From contig QUTJ01031190.1 in the NCBI GenBank assembly GCA_003573635.1, positions 1 to 10,267 of the forward strand: a DNA stretch of 10,267 nt. The letters run 5' to 3'. Within the stretch, counting starts at the first letter, position 1. Every line of letters begins with the position of its first letter. The notes beneath the pieces were generated by a model. It saw only the letters and a program-made list of their open reading frames with translations, had not been told where the DNA came from and made no database searches. Below are positions 1-7,975 of this stretch, in pieces. The position numbers and the translations under genes are program-made. This DNA comes from Goniomonas avonlea. Taxonomy: Eukaryota; Cryptophyceae; Goniomonadida; Goniomonadaceae.

Positions 1-63
1 GTTACGCACTCTCGCATTATTACACACGCTCACATAAGTTACTGAGGTGAGGTAACATACTTG

Positions 64-172
64 AGGGGAGGGGAGGGGAGGTGGAGTCTTGACGTGCCGT
101 GACGTGACCTAAGGTGAGGTGAGGTGAGGTGAGGTGAGGTGGTGTGGTGTGGTGTGGTGAGGTCCGTCGAGG
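64..172. repeat. G-rich pentanucleotide repeats (GGGGA and GGTGA)
   Basis: The + strand has about three GGGGA units (roughly 65-80) and then, after a short interruption, about six GGTGA units (about 112-140) that degenerate into GGTGT units and back to GGTGA (to about 172). It is a simple low-complexity tract. The GGGG-A-GGGG-A-GGGG-A-GG stretch has the form of a G-quadruplex. It does not match the common telomere units TTAGGG or TTTAGGG. Read on the minus strand it lies in an open frame giving Thr-Ser-Pro-His-Leu repeats, so it could be coding repeat, intron or UTR of the HPS3-like gene; the sequence alone does not decide. Confidence 0.8.
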
Positions 173-196
173 TGAGGTCAGGAGCAGGTTCCGCAA

Positions 197-324
197 TCAG
201 GGCGCACCCAGGCGACAGGTGACACTCAGCAGGGTCGAGCTGCAAGTGGAATTGCTCCGAAGTCTGGGCCCGTGCTGGCATGTTCGCACTGCCAGGCTCG
301 GAGGAGCTGCACACGTCGTCAGGA
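197..324 (-). CDS. possible downstream exon of the HPS3-like gene
   Basis: A good acceptor (ctgtctcag, ending at 325) is preceded by a 49-nt GT...AG interval starting at 373, typical of introns here. It opens into a minus-strand frame reading SPDDVCSSSEPGSANM and onward, which looks more protein-like than the other frames. It would need two bases carried over from the previous exon, and I could not build an upstream exon in that phase without a stop codon. It is therefore a candidate only. The frame runs on through the pentanucleotide repeat as TSPHL repeats and stays open to position 39; the left boundary given is arbitrary. Confidence 0.3.
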
Positions 325-1520
325 CTGAGACAGCCAAAAGCATCAGTGCGTCGTCAAGAATCATCCAAAGCACAGTGTGTGCCGGCGTCATTGCCTGTGC
401 CTGTCCTGTGCCTGTGCACTGTCTTGTGCCTGTGCCCAAGAACGTGGGTGTTGATGTCAGGGAACATGCAAGAAACACCAAAGATGAAATCGCGACAATC
501 GCACACAGAAAACAACGCCAACAAAAGCCGTACTCGTGATGAACGACCCCCTCAGTGCTGAAAATAACCTCGAGACACCCGTCATCGTGGTCGCTCTCGC
601 TTGAGCTATCAGAACCAAAGTCGCTGTCTCGATCGGTGTCCTCGATCGGTGCAGTCTGCATGTGTGTGTTGTTAGGTCGGAGTGTAAATTGTGCAGTATG
701 TCATGAATTCGCACCGTACTGCCAGAAACCGCCACCGCCTTGGCATCTGCAAACAGCGTCAGTAAAACTGCTATTCGGTACAGCAGCCGAGCACCGCGAA
801 CTTGCAGCTGCAGGACCTTGACCTCCAAGGCACAGGCGATACCTACAAAACGTCAAAAATGTGCAGGTGGGGCTTTGAGCCGAACCAAGAAAATCGTTGA
901 GTATCGCGAGATGCGCGACGGGGAAGCCGACATCAAGCCAGTACAGTCTCGACATCCCTGATTGCGTGCACTGCCAAATATCAACACGCGGCCCGCGCGC
1001 AATCGCCACCTTAGCTGCCAGAGGCGTAAGCGGCTCGGAAGCCCCAGCACGAGCGCAACTCACGAGAGTAAGGGCAGGGAGCAACCAGGGGGTCCGGTGA
1101 CGAAGGAAGTATGTAACCAGATGGAACATCAGTGCAAGTGCGCCAGTTGCAATAGGTCCGTACTATGAGACGCTCACTCTGCGTGCTGTATTCTACTGCC
1201 ACAACCCTGCCCAACGTCATGTTTCCTGCAACAGCAAGCACTCGCATGAACATACACATCGGAAGCGACGACGTAGTGGAGCGATTTAACGACTGCGCTC
1301 TCCAACCTGAAGTGGTAAACGACCTCTGGCTTCCCGCTAGCATATCCACGGACAGCACCTGCACAATCATGAGACAGTTCCCGACGGTCAGCGCACGCAA
1401 ACCATCAGAGCACGCCGCCAGGACAAGATCAGGAGGAACTGCAGTGGCTGCAAACACTGGTGCCGCGACACCGACATGCTCAATTGTGATTATGTCTGCA
1501 TCGCACTCAGGCAGGGACAT
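197..1520 (-). CDS. HPS3-like BLOC-2 subunit, 5' part (N-terminal beta-propeller)
   Basis: Five exons join in phase from the ATG at 1520: 1520-1403, 1358-1256, 1206-1064, 1014-886 and 842-715 (207 codons). A sixth starts at 655. The introns are 44, 49, 49, 43 and 59 nt, all GT-AG. The joined protein has beta-propeller strand patterns (LVLAACSDG; KSLHYVVASDVVVAVEY; FLGIACALEVKVLQLQV) followed by an acidic Asp/Ser-rich loop (SDSSSESDHDD). Strand order, an invariant-looking N-W-R after the second blade and the position of the acidic loop recall the N-terminus of HPS3, a subunit of BLOC-2, which acts in traffic to lysosome-related organelles. This comes from memory of the family, not a search; another WD40/CNH-type trafficking protein is possible. 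Animal HPS3 is about 1000 residues, so the gene should continue left of the window. Exons below about 520 are unresolved: exon 6 stays open to 197. Confidence 0.6.
389..437. repeat. short GTGCCT tandem repeats
   Basis: Imperfect copies of TGTGCCTG/CCTGTGC occur between about 389 and 437 (GCACAGG on the minus strand). They lie within the unresolved downstream part of the HPS3-like gene. Because each unit contains CACAG, the minus strand offers a ladder of possible 3' splice sites, which is part of why the exon structure there cannot be settled. Confidence 0.6.
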
Positions 1521-1734
1521 TCCTGACTCGTCTCGTTTGCGGTCCCGTCTCCAATGTCCGGTACGACCCCAAGACGCCGGAGCTTTGTCCAGTGCACCGC
1601 CAGGCTCCTTGTTCTTGTTAGGGCGCCCCCTTGGTGTGTATGAGCTCGTTACTGGAATATTCCTTGAGCAGCGTCGCAGCGATAAGTTTGGCTGACAGGA
1701 GGGTCAAACATCAAAACCCTGAGACCCGAGAGAA
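1521..1734. promoter_or_regulatory. divergent promoter between the HPS3-like and CUE genes
   Basis: Only 214 bp separate the two opposed start codons, so both 5' UTRs and promoters must lie here. There is a short palindrome GGAATATTCC near 1654 but no clear TATA box in either direction. The 12-mer shared by the other two divergent promoters is absent. The function is inferred from gene arrangement only. Confidence 0.5.
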
Positions 1735-3032
1735 ATGGCAGCCCCGCTTTCGCTGACGGAGGCAGTGGACACCCTGCACTCCATGTTTACTGGCCTTGAT
1801 CGTGAGATCATCGCGGAAATTTTGAAGACGCAAGGTGGTCACATGGAGCGCACGGTTGAGGTGAGGCTTCTGGTGGCCTTTTCTCCCAGCCAACACTCCC
1901 ACCACAGGTCCTCCTTCAGCTCGCTGGCGATGAAAGCGAATCCATCCCGCAAGATTTTGAGCAACAGGCGCCAGCACCGGCACCTGCGTCAGATAGTGGA
2001 GGATTCTTACCAGCAGATTTTCTTCAACCAGAGCGGTATCATGGAGACGCCGGAGAATCACAGGTGTGCCTCTTGAGTTCTGCTCGCTCCCGCTGACCCG
2101 TTCGCAGCCATCGGGCGATTCACAGCGTCAGATGGAACAGGATGAGGCTCTTGCCCGTGCTCTTCAGAACCAGATGTTCCTGCAGGAGCTTCGGTCGGAT
2201 CCGGCCATGGCCCAAGAGTTGCACCGAGGACGGCCTGCCGGGGACATCAGACAGCAACGGACCCCGTCTGGCGGAATGCCTCCCATTCAGCAAGACGACA
2301 GCGTTTTTTCAGGTACACATTGTTCTTGTTTGTGAGATTCACACTTGACGATCGGTCAGCCGAGGCTGTGATGGGCAGCATGAAGACAATGGGTGAAGCT
2401 GCGAAGAGGAAGATGACATTGATGGCCCGGGCGTTCAACACAAAGGTGAAAGGAGCAAATGCACCGCCTGCTGCGAGCACTGCGCAGTACAGGTACACAT
2501 GATCCCGTCGGTTTCGTTGCCTCACCGATCTGCAGGTCGCTTCCCCTTGGGGATGATGACGGTGATGATGCCGAGGTGGTTGCGTTTGAGAACGAGGATG
2601 GCCAGGTACCCACCTCACAATTCAAGATTGCTTCTCTGACACTGGCCTAGGTTGCACGAAGGGGGGGGCGGGCTCTCGACGAAGATGAAGGTGGATATTC
2701 ACTGGGTACGTTGGTTTCACGACCGCTGTGGCTGGCTACTCCCTTTCCAGGCCCGTGTTGCACGTTCCAAACTGCAGCACCCCCTGTCAATATTGGCACT
2801 CCCATTGTCGCTGCTCTAACTGGTCCTTGCAGAGGACCGACGAAGGACCCGGCCGTCACAACAACGAGTTGTGCCTGTTGGGGGGGGTGGCCCTTCCAAG
2901 AAGGACGACTGACGACCTTATTCCTGTGTGCTGGGTCACGTGCAGTACTTTGACTCTTCTGGGCAGATTAGAACCATCGGTGACTCCTCTCTTGTCACTC
3001 TCACGACTCAGCTCCTAGGCCGTTGCTCCTAG
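1735..3032 (+). CDS. CUE-domain (ubiquitin-binding) protein
   Basis: The ATG at 1735 follows GAGAA. Exons 1735-1860, 1908-2063, 2108-2312, 2360-2492, 2536-2605 and 2651-2705 join in phase; introns are 47, 44, 47, 43, 45 and 45 nt. Residues about 6-50 form a CUE domain: the first helix carries the Met-Phe pair (LHSMFTGLD) and the last helix a Leu-Leu pair (VLLQLAGDE) that reads through the first splice junction. Later come a QDEALARALQNQ-type helix, a basic helix MGEAAKRKMTLMARAF and an acidic DDDGDDAE stretch. This order resembles CUEDC1-like and plant CUE proteins. CUE domains bind mono-ubiquitin and recruit ubiquitin machinery. The 3' end is uncertain. One in-phase model adds 2751-2785, 2833-2886 and 2946-3032 (about 306 aa). 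Reading straight on from 2751 stops at 2953; splicing only 2786-2832 stops at 3018. An 8-G run at 2880-2887 makes this sensitive to a base-calling error. Confidence 0.8.
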
Positions 3033-3141
3033 CTGTATTCCAACGGTGCTGCTAAGCAATGACCCCGAATTGGTTGTGAAAACCGGATTCATGATGCTTC
3101 AGAAAAAGCTGCACTACCACGCACACCCTAAGACTGACACC
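3033..3141. other. convergent 3' region, no gene seen
   Basis: About 109 bp separate the likely end of the CUE gene and the stop codon of the small minus-strand gene. It must hold both 3' UTRs. An AATAAA on the + strand at 3212-3217 lies inside the opposing gene, so the CUE transcript may overlap it. Confidence 0.4.
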
Positions 3142-3526
3142 TTAAAACCTACCCTGTTGCTCCCGACGCTTTCGCGCGCGATTAACAAGGATCGGCTTCG
3201 CTTTCTCATGAAATAAATTGTCACTTTGTATATTCCATCGCGGTTCAGTTGGTCTATTCGTTGGGGGATCATCAAAAAACATGCCCATACACGCACGCTT
3301 GTCTCTCTGTCTCACTCTGTGTCTCTTTCTCGCTGCTGCTCGCACAAGTGTCAGACGTAGATGTTACTCCATGCGGCAGCTCCACCTGCACGATTTCACT
3401 GTAACCGGGCTGAAACGCCCATTGTGCTGTACGATGTTGTGCGATTATGGCTGGGTTGTACAGCTCGAGTTCTTCAGCAGGTAGGTTAAGGACGGAACAG
3501 CCACAAAATCGTGAGTGAGGAACCAT
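3142..3526 (-). CDS. small two-exon gene of unknown function
   Basis: The model is ATG at 3526, exon 3526-3297, a 43-nt intron 3296-3254 (GTGCGT...ATAG) and exon 3253-3142 ending in TAA: 113 aa. The donor GTGCGT is identical to the donors of all three Hsp70 introns, and removing the intron joins two protein-like frames exactly in phase while avoiding an in-frame stop. The product has a conserved-looking start (LPAEELELYNPAIIAQHR, then WAFQPGYSEIVQVELPHG), a polar Ser/Glu/Thr linker and a basic C-terminus (ILVNRARKRREQQGRF). I see no signal peptide or membrane segment and do not recognise the family. A CTTAAC-like branch site and an acceptor near 3475 would allow a further 5' exon, so the start is provisional. 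It lies tandem to and downstream of Hsp70, 175 bp after its stop codon. Confidence 0.5.
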
Positions 3527-3701
3527 GCACAATCACAACTGGTGTGGTGACGCTATGGGACACGACACTCTGAATCAAATAGGCGACGCCTGACGTCGCA
3601 TCAACGCAAAGAACGAGCACTTCAGCGCAGACACAGTTTTTGGGGAATACGTTACAAAGGAGTATATTAAATAGAAGCTGAACCGCTTACTCAAAACTAC
3701 T

Positions 3702-5798
3702 TCACTTCCTGTTGTAGGCCTTGGCGACCAGGGGGTTCCACTTCGCCTCAAGCTCCTTGCGCTTGGACTCCACCTCGGGAATGGTGGCGGTGGGGTTGTC
3801 CTCCAACCACTCCAAGGTCTCGTCGATCTTGGCATGGACGCCGTCGGCGACATCAGCCTGGTCCAGCGAGAGCTTGGACTGCATGTCACTGATAGCGTCC
3901 TTGACGCTGTAGGCGTACTCCTGCAGGCCGTTGTGGGCGTCGGCGCGGATCTTGTTCTCCTCGTCCTGCTTCTTGAACTTCTCGGCGTCCTTCACCATGC
4001 GCTCGACCTCAGAGTCAGTGCCGCGAGTCTTGTTGGTAATAGTAATACAGCCCTTGGCGCTGCTGCCCTGGTCGGCGGCAGTCACGTTCAGGATACCGTT
4101 GGCGTCAATGTCAAAGGTCACGTCGACCTTGGGCACACCGCGCTTGGCCGGTGGCAGGCCAGTGAGCAGGAAGTGGCCCAGCTTGTGGTTGTGAACAGTC
4201 TGGGGGCGCTCGCCCTCGTACACGTCAATGTCGACCTCCGTCTGGTTGTCCTCCTCAGTGGTGAACACCTGTGTCTTGCGGGCGGGGATAGGGGTGTTGC
4301 GCTTGATGATGGTGCTCATCACACGACCAGTGGTCTCAATACCCAGGGACAGGGGAGTGACATCCAACAGCAGAAGGTCCTGGCACTGGGCACCGCCCTT
4401 GCCTGTGAGAATGGCACCCTGGACAGCGGCACCGTAGGCCACGGCCTCGTCGGGGTTGATGGTCTTGTTCAGCTCCTTGCCCTTGAAGTAGTCCTGGAGC
4501 ATCTCCTGGACCTTGGGGATACGGGTGGAACCACCGACCAGGACAACCTCATCGACGTCAGTACGCTTCATGCGGGCGTCGGCCAGCACTTGGTCGACGG
4601 GCTTGAGCAAGCGGCGGAAAGCAACGGCGTTGAGGTCCTCAAACTTGGCGCGCGTGAAGGCAACTTCGAAATCGTCACCCTCGAACAAAGCGTCCACCTG
4701 AAGGGACACAGTGGTCTGAGAGGAAAGGGTGCGCTTGGCGCGCTCCACGGCATTGCGCAGCCTCCTCAGCGACTTGGCACTGGTGGTCATGTCCTTCTTG
4801 TGGATGCGCTTGAACTCCTTGGCAAAGAAGTCGACGCAGGTGTTGTCGAAGTCCTCTCCTCCCAAATGTGTGTCACCGTTGGTCGCCTTGACCTCGAAAA
4901 TGCCGTCCTGGATAGTAAGCAGGCTGACGTCGAAGGTACCGCCACTGAGGAAAGGTGTGAGTCGTGATATCCCGGATCATTGCGTATCAACGCACCCAAG
5001 ATCGAAAATCAGGATGTTCTGTCCCTTGCCAGCAATACCGGCGGAGGTGGCCTTCTTGTCCAGGCCATACGCAATAGCAGCAGCGGTGGGCTCGTTGATG
5101 ATGCCTGCGAATAACGGTCAGTCTCGAGCGCACGTGACAACATCAGATCTGACGCACGCTTCACGTTGAGGCCGGCAATGGCACCAGCCACCTTGGTGGC
5201 GTGGCGCTGTGTGTCGTTGAAATAAGCAGGGACGGTGATAACCGCCTCAGTGACGTCAGAGCCGAGGAACTGAGAGGCATCATCGCGAAGCTTCTTCAAC
5301 ACCATGGCGGAGATCTCCTCGGGGGCAAACTGCTTGGTCTCTCCCTTCCAGGTCACCTCGATCGCCACCTTGCCCTCGCTGGCCTCAAGGACCTTGAACG
5401 GGAAGCTGGCGATATCGCGCTGCACGGCCTCGTCGGAGAACGTGCGGCCGATCATGCGCTTGGCGTCGTACACGGTGTTGGAGGAGTTTCCGCTCGCCTG
5501 TGTCTTGGCAGCCTCACCCATAAGACGCTCATCCTCAGTGAAGGCCACGTAGGACGGACTGTGAGAGGAAGAGTCAGTTGCAGGACCAACAGGTTATCAG
5601 CACGAGTACGCACGTGGTCCTGTTGCCAGTCTCATTGGGGATGATCTCGACACTGCCGTTGGTCCAGACACCAACGCAGCTGTAGGTCGTGCCCAAATCA
5701 ATACCAACACAGAAGCCAGAGCTCTCAGCAGCAGCGGCAGAAGCACCAGCAGGGACCTCCTGGGTCACGGGGGCAGCATCAGCAACGACAGCAGCCAT
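3702..5798 (-). CDS. cytosolic-type Hsp70 chaperone lacking a C-terminal EEVD
   Basis: Four exons: 5798-5614, 5558-5158, 5104-4996 and 4944-3702, joined in phase to 645 aa. The introns are 55, 53 and 51 nt, all starting GTGCGT. This is an ATP-dependent chaperone that folds client proteins with J-protein and nucleotide-exchange partners. All three Hsp70 signatures are present: IDLGTTYS at residue 33, [14 protein letters not shown] around 228 and [14 protein letters not shown] at about 365. The [13 protein letters not shown] interdomain linker and a beta-sandwich with [13 protein letters not shown] follow. Residues 1-28 are an Ala-rich, Arg/Lys-free extension absent from typical cytosolic Hsp70, and it does not look like a mitochondrial presequence. 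The protein stops right after the helical lid ([11 protein letters not shown]): no Gly/Met/Pro tail, no EEVD, no HDEL-type signal. Codons are strongly biased to G/C third positions, unlike its neighbours, as expected for high expression. Confidence 0.96.
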
Positions 5799-5945
5799 CT
5801 CGCTTTTGTTGGTGAGGCACGAGGCAGGACTCGTGGTCTTATAAGAAAATTTCCCGCGAACACGCGATCGGGAAAACTTGGAAAAATTCCGTGAAATTCC
5901 GGATAAGTGTGGCGTTAACGACAACCCTAGCGAGACGATCTTGAA
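5799..5945. promoter_or_regulatory. divergent Hsp70/FkbM promoter with TATA-like box and GAA/TTC motifs
   Basis: This 147-bp region separates two opposed start codons. TTATAA at 5839-5844 lies 41 bp upstream of the Hsp70 ATG and fits a TATA box, although it is palindromic. GAAAATTTCCCG at 5845-5856 recurs exactly upstream of the FHA-RING gene. TTTCCCG (5850-5856) and CGGGAAA (5869-5875) form a 7-bp inverted repeat with a 12-bp spacer; TTTCCCGC also fits the E2F consensus. GAA/TTC units start at 5881, 5887, 5893 and 5897. They resemble a heat-shock element, but the spacing (6, 6, 4) departs from the canonical 5 bp. Any binding factor is inference. Confidence 0.6.
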
Positions 5946-7366
5946 ATGGCAGGGCTGGTGCTTGCCGGGTTACTCAGCTGCCTCGTGGTCGCATGGGGTG
6001 TCGAAGACTTGGGTCTTGGATTTTCTTCTGCTGGACACATTGCGCAATTTAATGTTGTGTCGCCCCACCCCGAAAAGTATGTCCAGGCCCGTTTGTACGT
6101 CGACGGGAGCCTCCGTGATGTGCTTGGTGCCCTTCCACAGAGCACGGAACTCCCACAGTACTGCTGGACCGGTGGATCACACAATTTTACAGTCATAGCC
6201 ATTACACCTGAAGGCAGCGCAAGCAGCGTTTCCCAGACTATCACAGTTCCGATCGAGTCTGAGATGCTGTGTTTTCTGGACCTGAAATTATCGTTGAACC
6301 CAGATCGAGTGGCCGTGCTGCCATTGGTGCGTCAGCGGACACTCGGTCTTTATTTTACCACTCCATGGAGTGGGGCGGAGCTTCTTCCGAGCTCTCACGG
6401 GGCAGTTGTGAATCCCATCGACAGGCGTGTTAACGTGTCTCATCATCCAGTCTTCCATAAGTTCAAGTTGGCGACCTCAGCCTTCGAGCCAGAGTTCCTG
6501 ATGAACTGGCTTGGTGTTCGAACCGATTACACTTGGGACTGTTCCGGTGTTCCGGGTGATCCCTATTTTTACACGAATGTCCCTGCACGAGATCTTGAGT
6601 GCCAAAGCCACGAAAATCAGCGGAGTCTTGTGGCCTTGGCTGCTGAGGAGCATTATGGCATGCTTCCCTTTGTCACTCCCCTGTTACCACCAATCGATGA
6701 GGAATACTTCGAGTGGGTGTCAGTCTTGGAGAGTGCAGCTGCTTGCCGTGATGAGTTCATCGTTGTGGAGTTGGGCGCTCGTTACGGGACATGGGCCGTG
6801 ATGGCAGGTGCGGCACACAGGCAGATGTACCCAGACAGGCCTCGTCGTCTCATAGCTGTTGAATTTGAAACGAACTATTGTGAAGACGCTCAAAAGCATG
6901 CCCACAACAACCGGTTCGATCAGGAGATGACCGTGGTCTGCGAAATGGCGACACCGGATTCTGTGGTTCGGATTCTCAAGGAGCTACCGCACTGTGACTT
7001 GCTGCATATGGACATTCAAGGGTCCGAATACTCTATTCTGGACTCTGTTGAGGTGCAGAGGCTGCTTCAACAGAAGGTGAGTTTTGGTGGATATGTGTCT
7101 GCAGAGCCTCAGCCTTTGCGCAGGTACACCGTTTGATGGTGGGCACTCATGAACAAATGCACTTTCGAGCTCGTAATGCAATCCTGGGGCTGGGTTGGGT
7201 TCAAATCTTTGATTTCCCAATGGTCGATCAGCACTATGCCTGCGAGCGACTGTTCGTAGGACGTTCCCTCATGCTAGACCCCGCCTGCCATACACAGACG
7301 CCTTACGGGCCTGTGTATGTTCGAGACGGGATTATGTATTATCGCAATCCTGCCTTGGCGTCATAA
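5946..7366 (+). CDS. secreted or lumenal FkbM-family methyltransferase
   Basis: Exons 5946-7076 and 7124-7366 join in phase across a 47-nt intron (GTGAGT...GCAG), giving 457 aa. Residues 1 to about 19 are a hydrophobic signal peptide ([18 protein letters not shown]), so the protein should enter the secretory pathway. Two N-glycosylation sequons (N80, N163) agree. An N-terminal region of about 230 residues, beta-rich at first, is not recognised. The C-terminal half is a Rossmann-type SAM methyltransferase: glycine motif [11 protein letters not shown] at about 273-283, an acidic second-strand end (IAVEFETNY), and the FkbM signature [11 protein letters not shown] around 352-362. The intron falls just after it, and exon 2 continues with [13 protein letters not shown] as in FkbM proteins. 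FkbM enzymes O-methylate sugars or small molecules; the substrate here is unknown, though a lumenal glycan is plausible. Confidence 0.88.
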
Positions 7367-7975
7367 GCACTTGACCAGACTTTTGGGTCGCCGTCGATGT
7401 CTGTTCCTCCCGGACGGTGTTGGCGGCCACAGGCTCGGCGCGGCAGTGGATTGCTTCGAGGACTCGCGCCCACTCCCGGCACCCCACACTGGCAACCACA
7501 TGCTCGGCGTCAAAGAAGGGCAAGACACAGTGTGTTGGTCACACAGGCACAGTGTACCCTGACCTCTGCTTCCCCACACTGCGCGGAGAAGGGGTTGCGC
7601 GCGTTTTAGAGGCGGCTGCGACGGAGTTTTGGTCTCCTGCTGAGTGTGCCGAGACCCGTGCAAAAGTGTTTGTGGGAAAATTCAGTGATACGTTTCCAGC
7701 GTGAAGCGCCTCGTTGCTGAAGCCGGAGATGGCCTCGGCCTGTTCTGTGACCAATAACGATGTATCCCTGCGGTTCCAGAGGATAAAGCGACAAATAATG
7801 CCTCTCTTGATGTACTAATATTTTGTCTGGTTTCGTTTTTTTTGTTCCAAGCGCGAGAGTTTGGATGCACTCCACCACTGGTGGCGTCGTTCACAGCCAC
7901 TGCGCAGCTTCAGTTCCCCTGTGGCTAACTCAGCATTACACCTGGACCCCAACACCACCCCCCAAGACCTGCAAG
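7367..7975. other. convergent region between the FkbM and BTB genes
   Basis: These 609 bp hold the 3' ends of two convergent genes and at most one weak small-gene candidate (7397-7704, listed separately). Downstream of 7704 are A/T-richer stretches (GATAAAGCGACAAATAATG near 7787 and a T8 run near 7836) that could serve 3' end formation on either strand. No canonical AATAAA, RNA gene or repeat stands out. Confidence 0.5.
7397..7704 (+). CDS. weak candidate for a small spliced gene
   Basis: ATG at 7397, exon 7397-7416, a 44-nt GT...AG intron 7417-7460 and exon 7461-7704 give 87 aa in phase. The last half (GTVYPDLCFPTLRGEGVARV, then LEAAATEFWSPAECAETRAK) looks protein-like. Against it: the acceptor is weak (cttcgag), the first exon codes only seven residues, and it starts 31 bp after the FkbM stop, where a 3' UTR is expected. 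I do not recognise a family. It could equally be untranslated sequence of the FkbM transcript. Confidence 0.25.

Noticed and set aside
112-172. Telomere repeat
   Set aside because: The units are GGTGA/GGTGT and do not match known telomere repeats; normal genes follow and the tract is interrupted.
144-539. + strand open frame through the G-rich repeat
   Set aside because: It is repeat-driven (Gly/Glu/Val) and continues as the antisense of the HPS3-like gene.
1165-1695. 176-codon + strand open frame opposite the HPS3-like gene
   Set aside because: The minus strand gives a coherent spliced propeller protein over the same bases; the + frame has no recognisable features.
3218-3484. 88-codon + strand open frame with a hydrophobic stretch
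   Set aside because: It is opposite the small spliced minus-strand gene and driven by a CT-rich tract; no start context or family supports it.
3834-4967. 377-codon open frame on the + strand across the Hsp70 last exon
   Set aside because: It is the antisense shadow of Hsp70. Long antisense frames arise from its strong G/C third-position bias; the translation is Val/Leu/Gly-rich with no domain.
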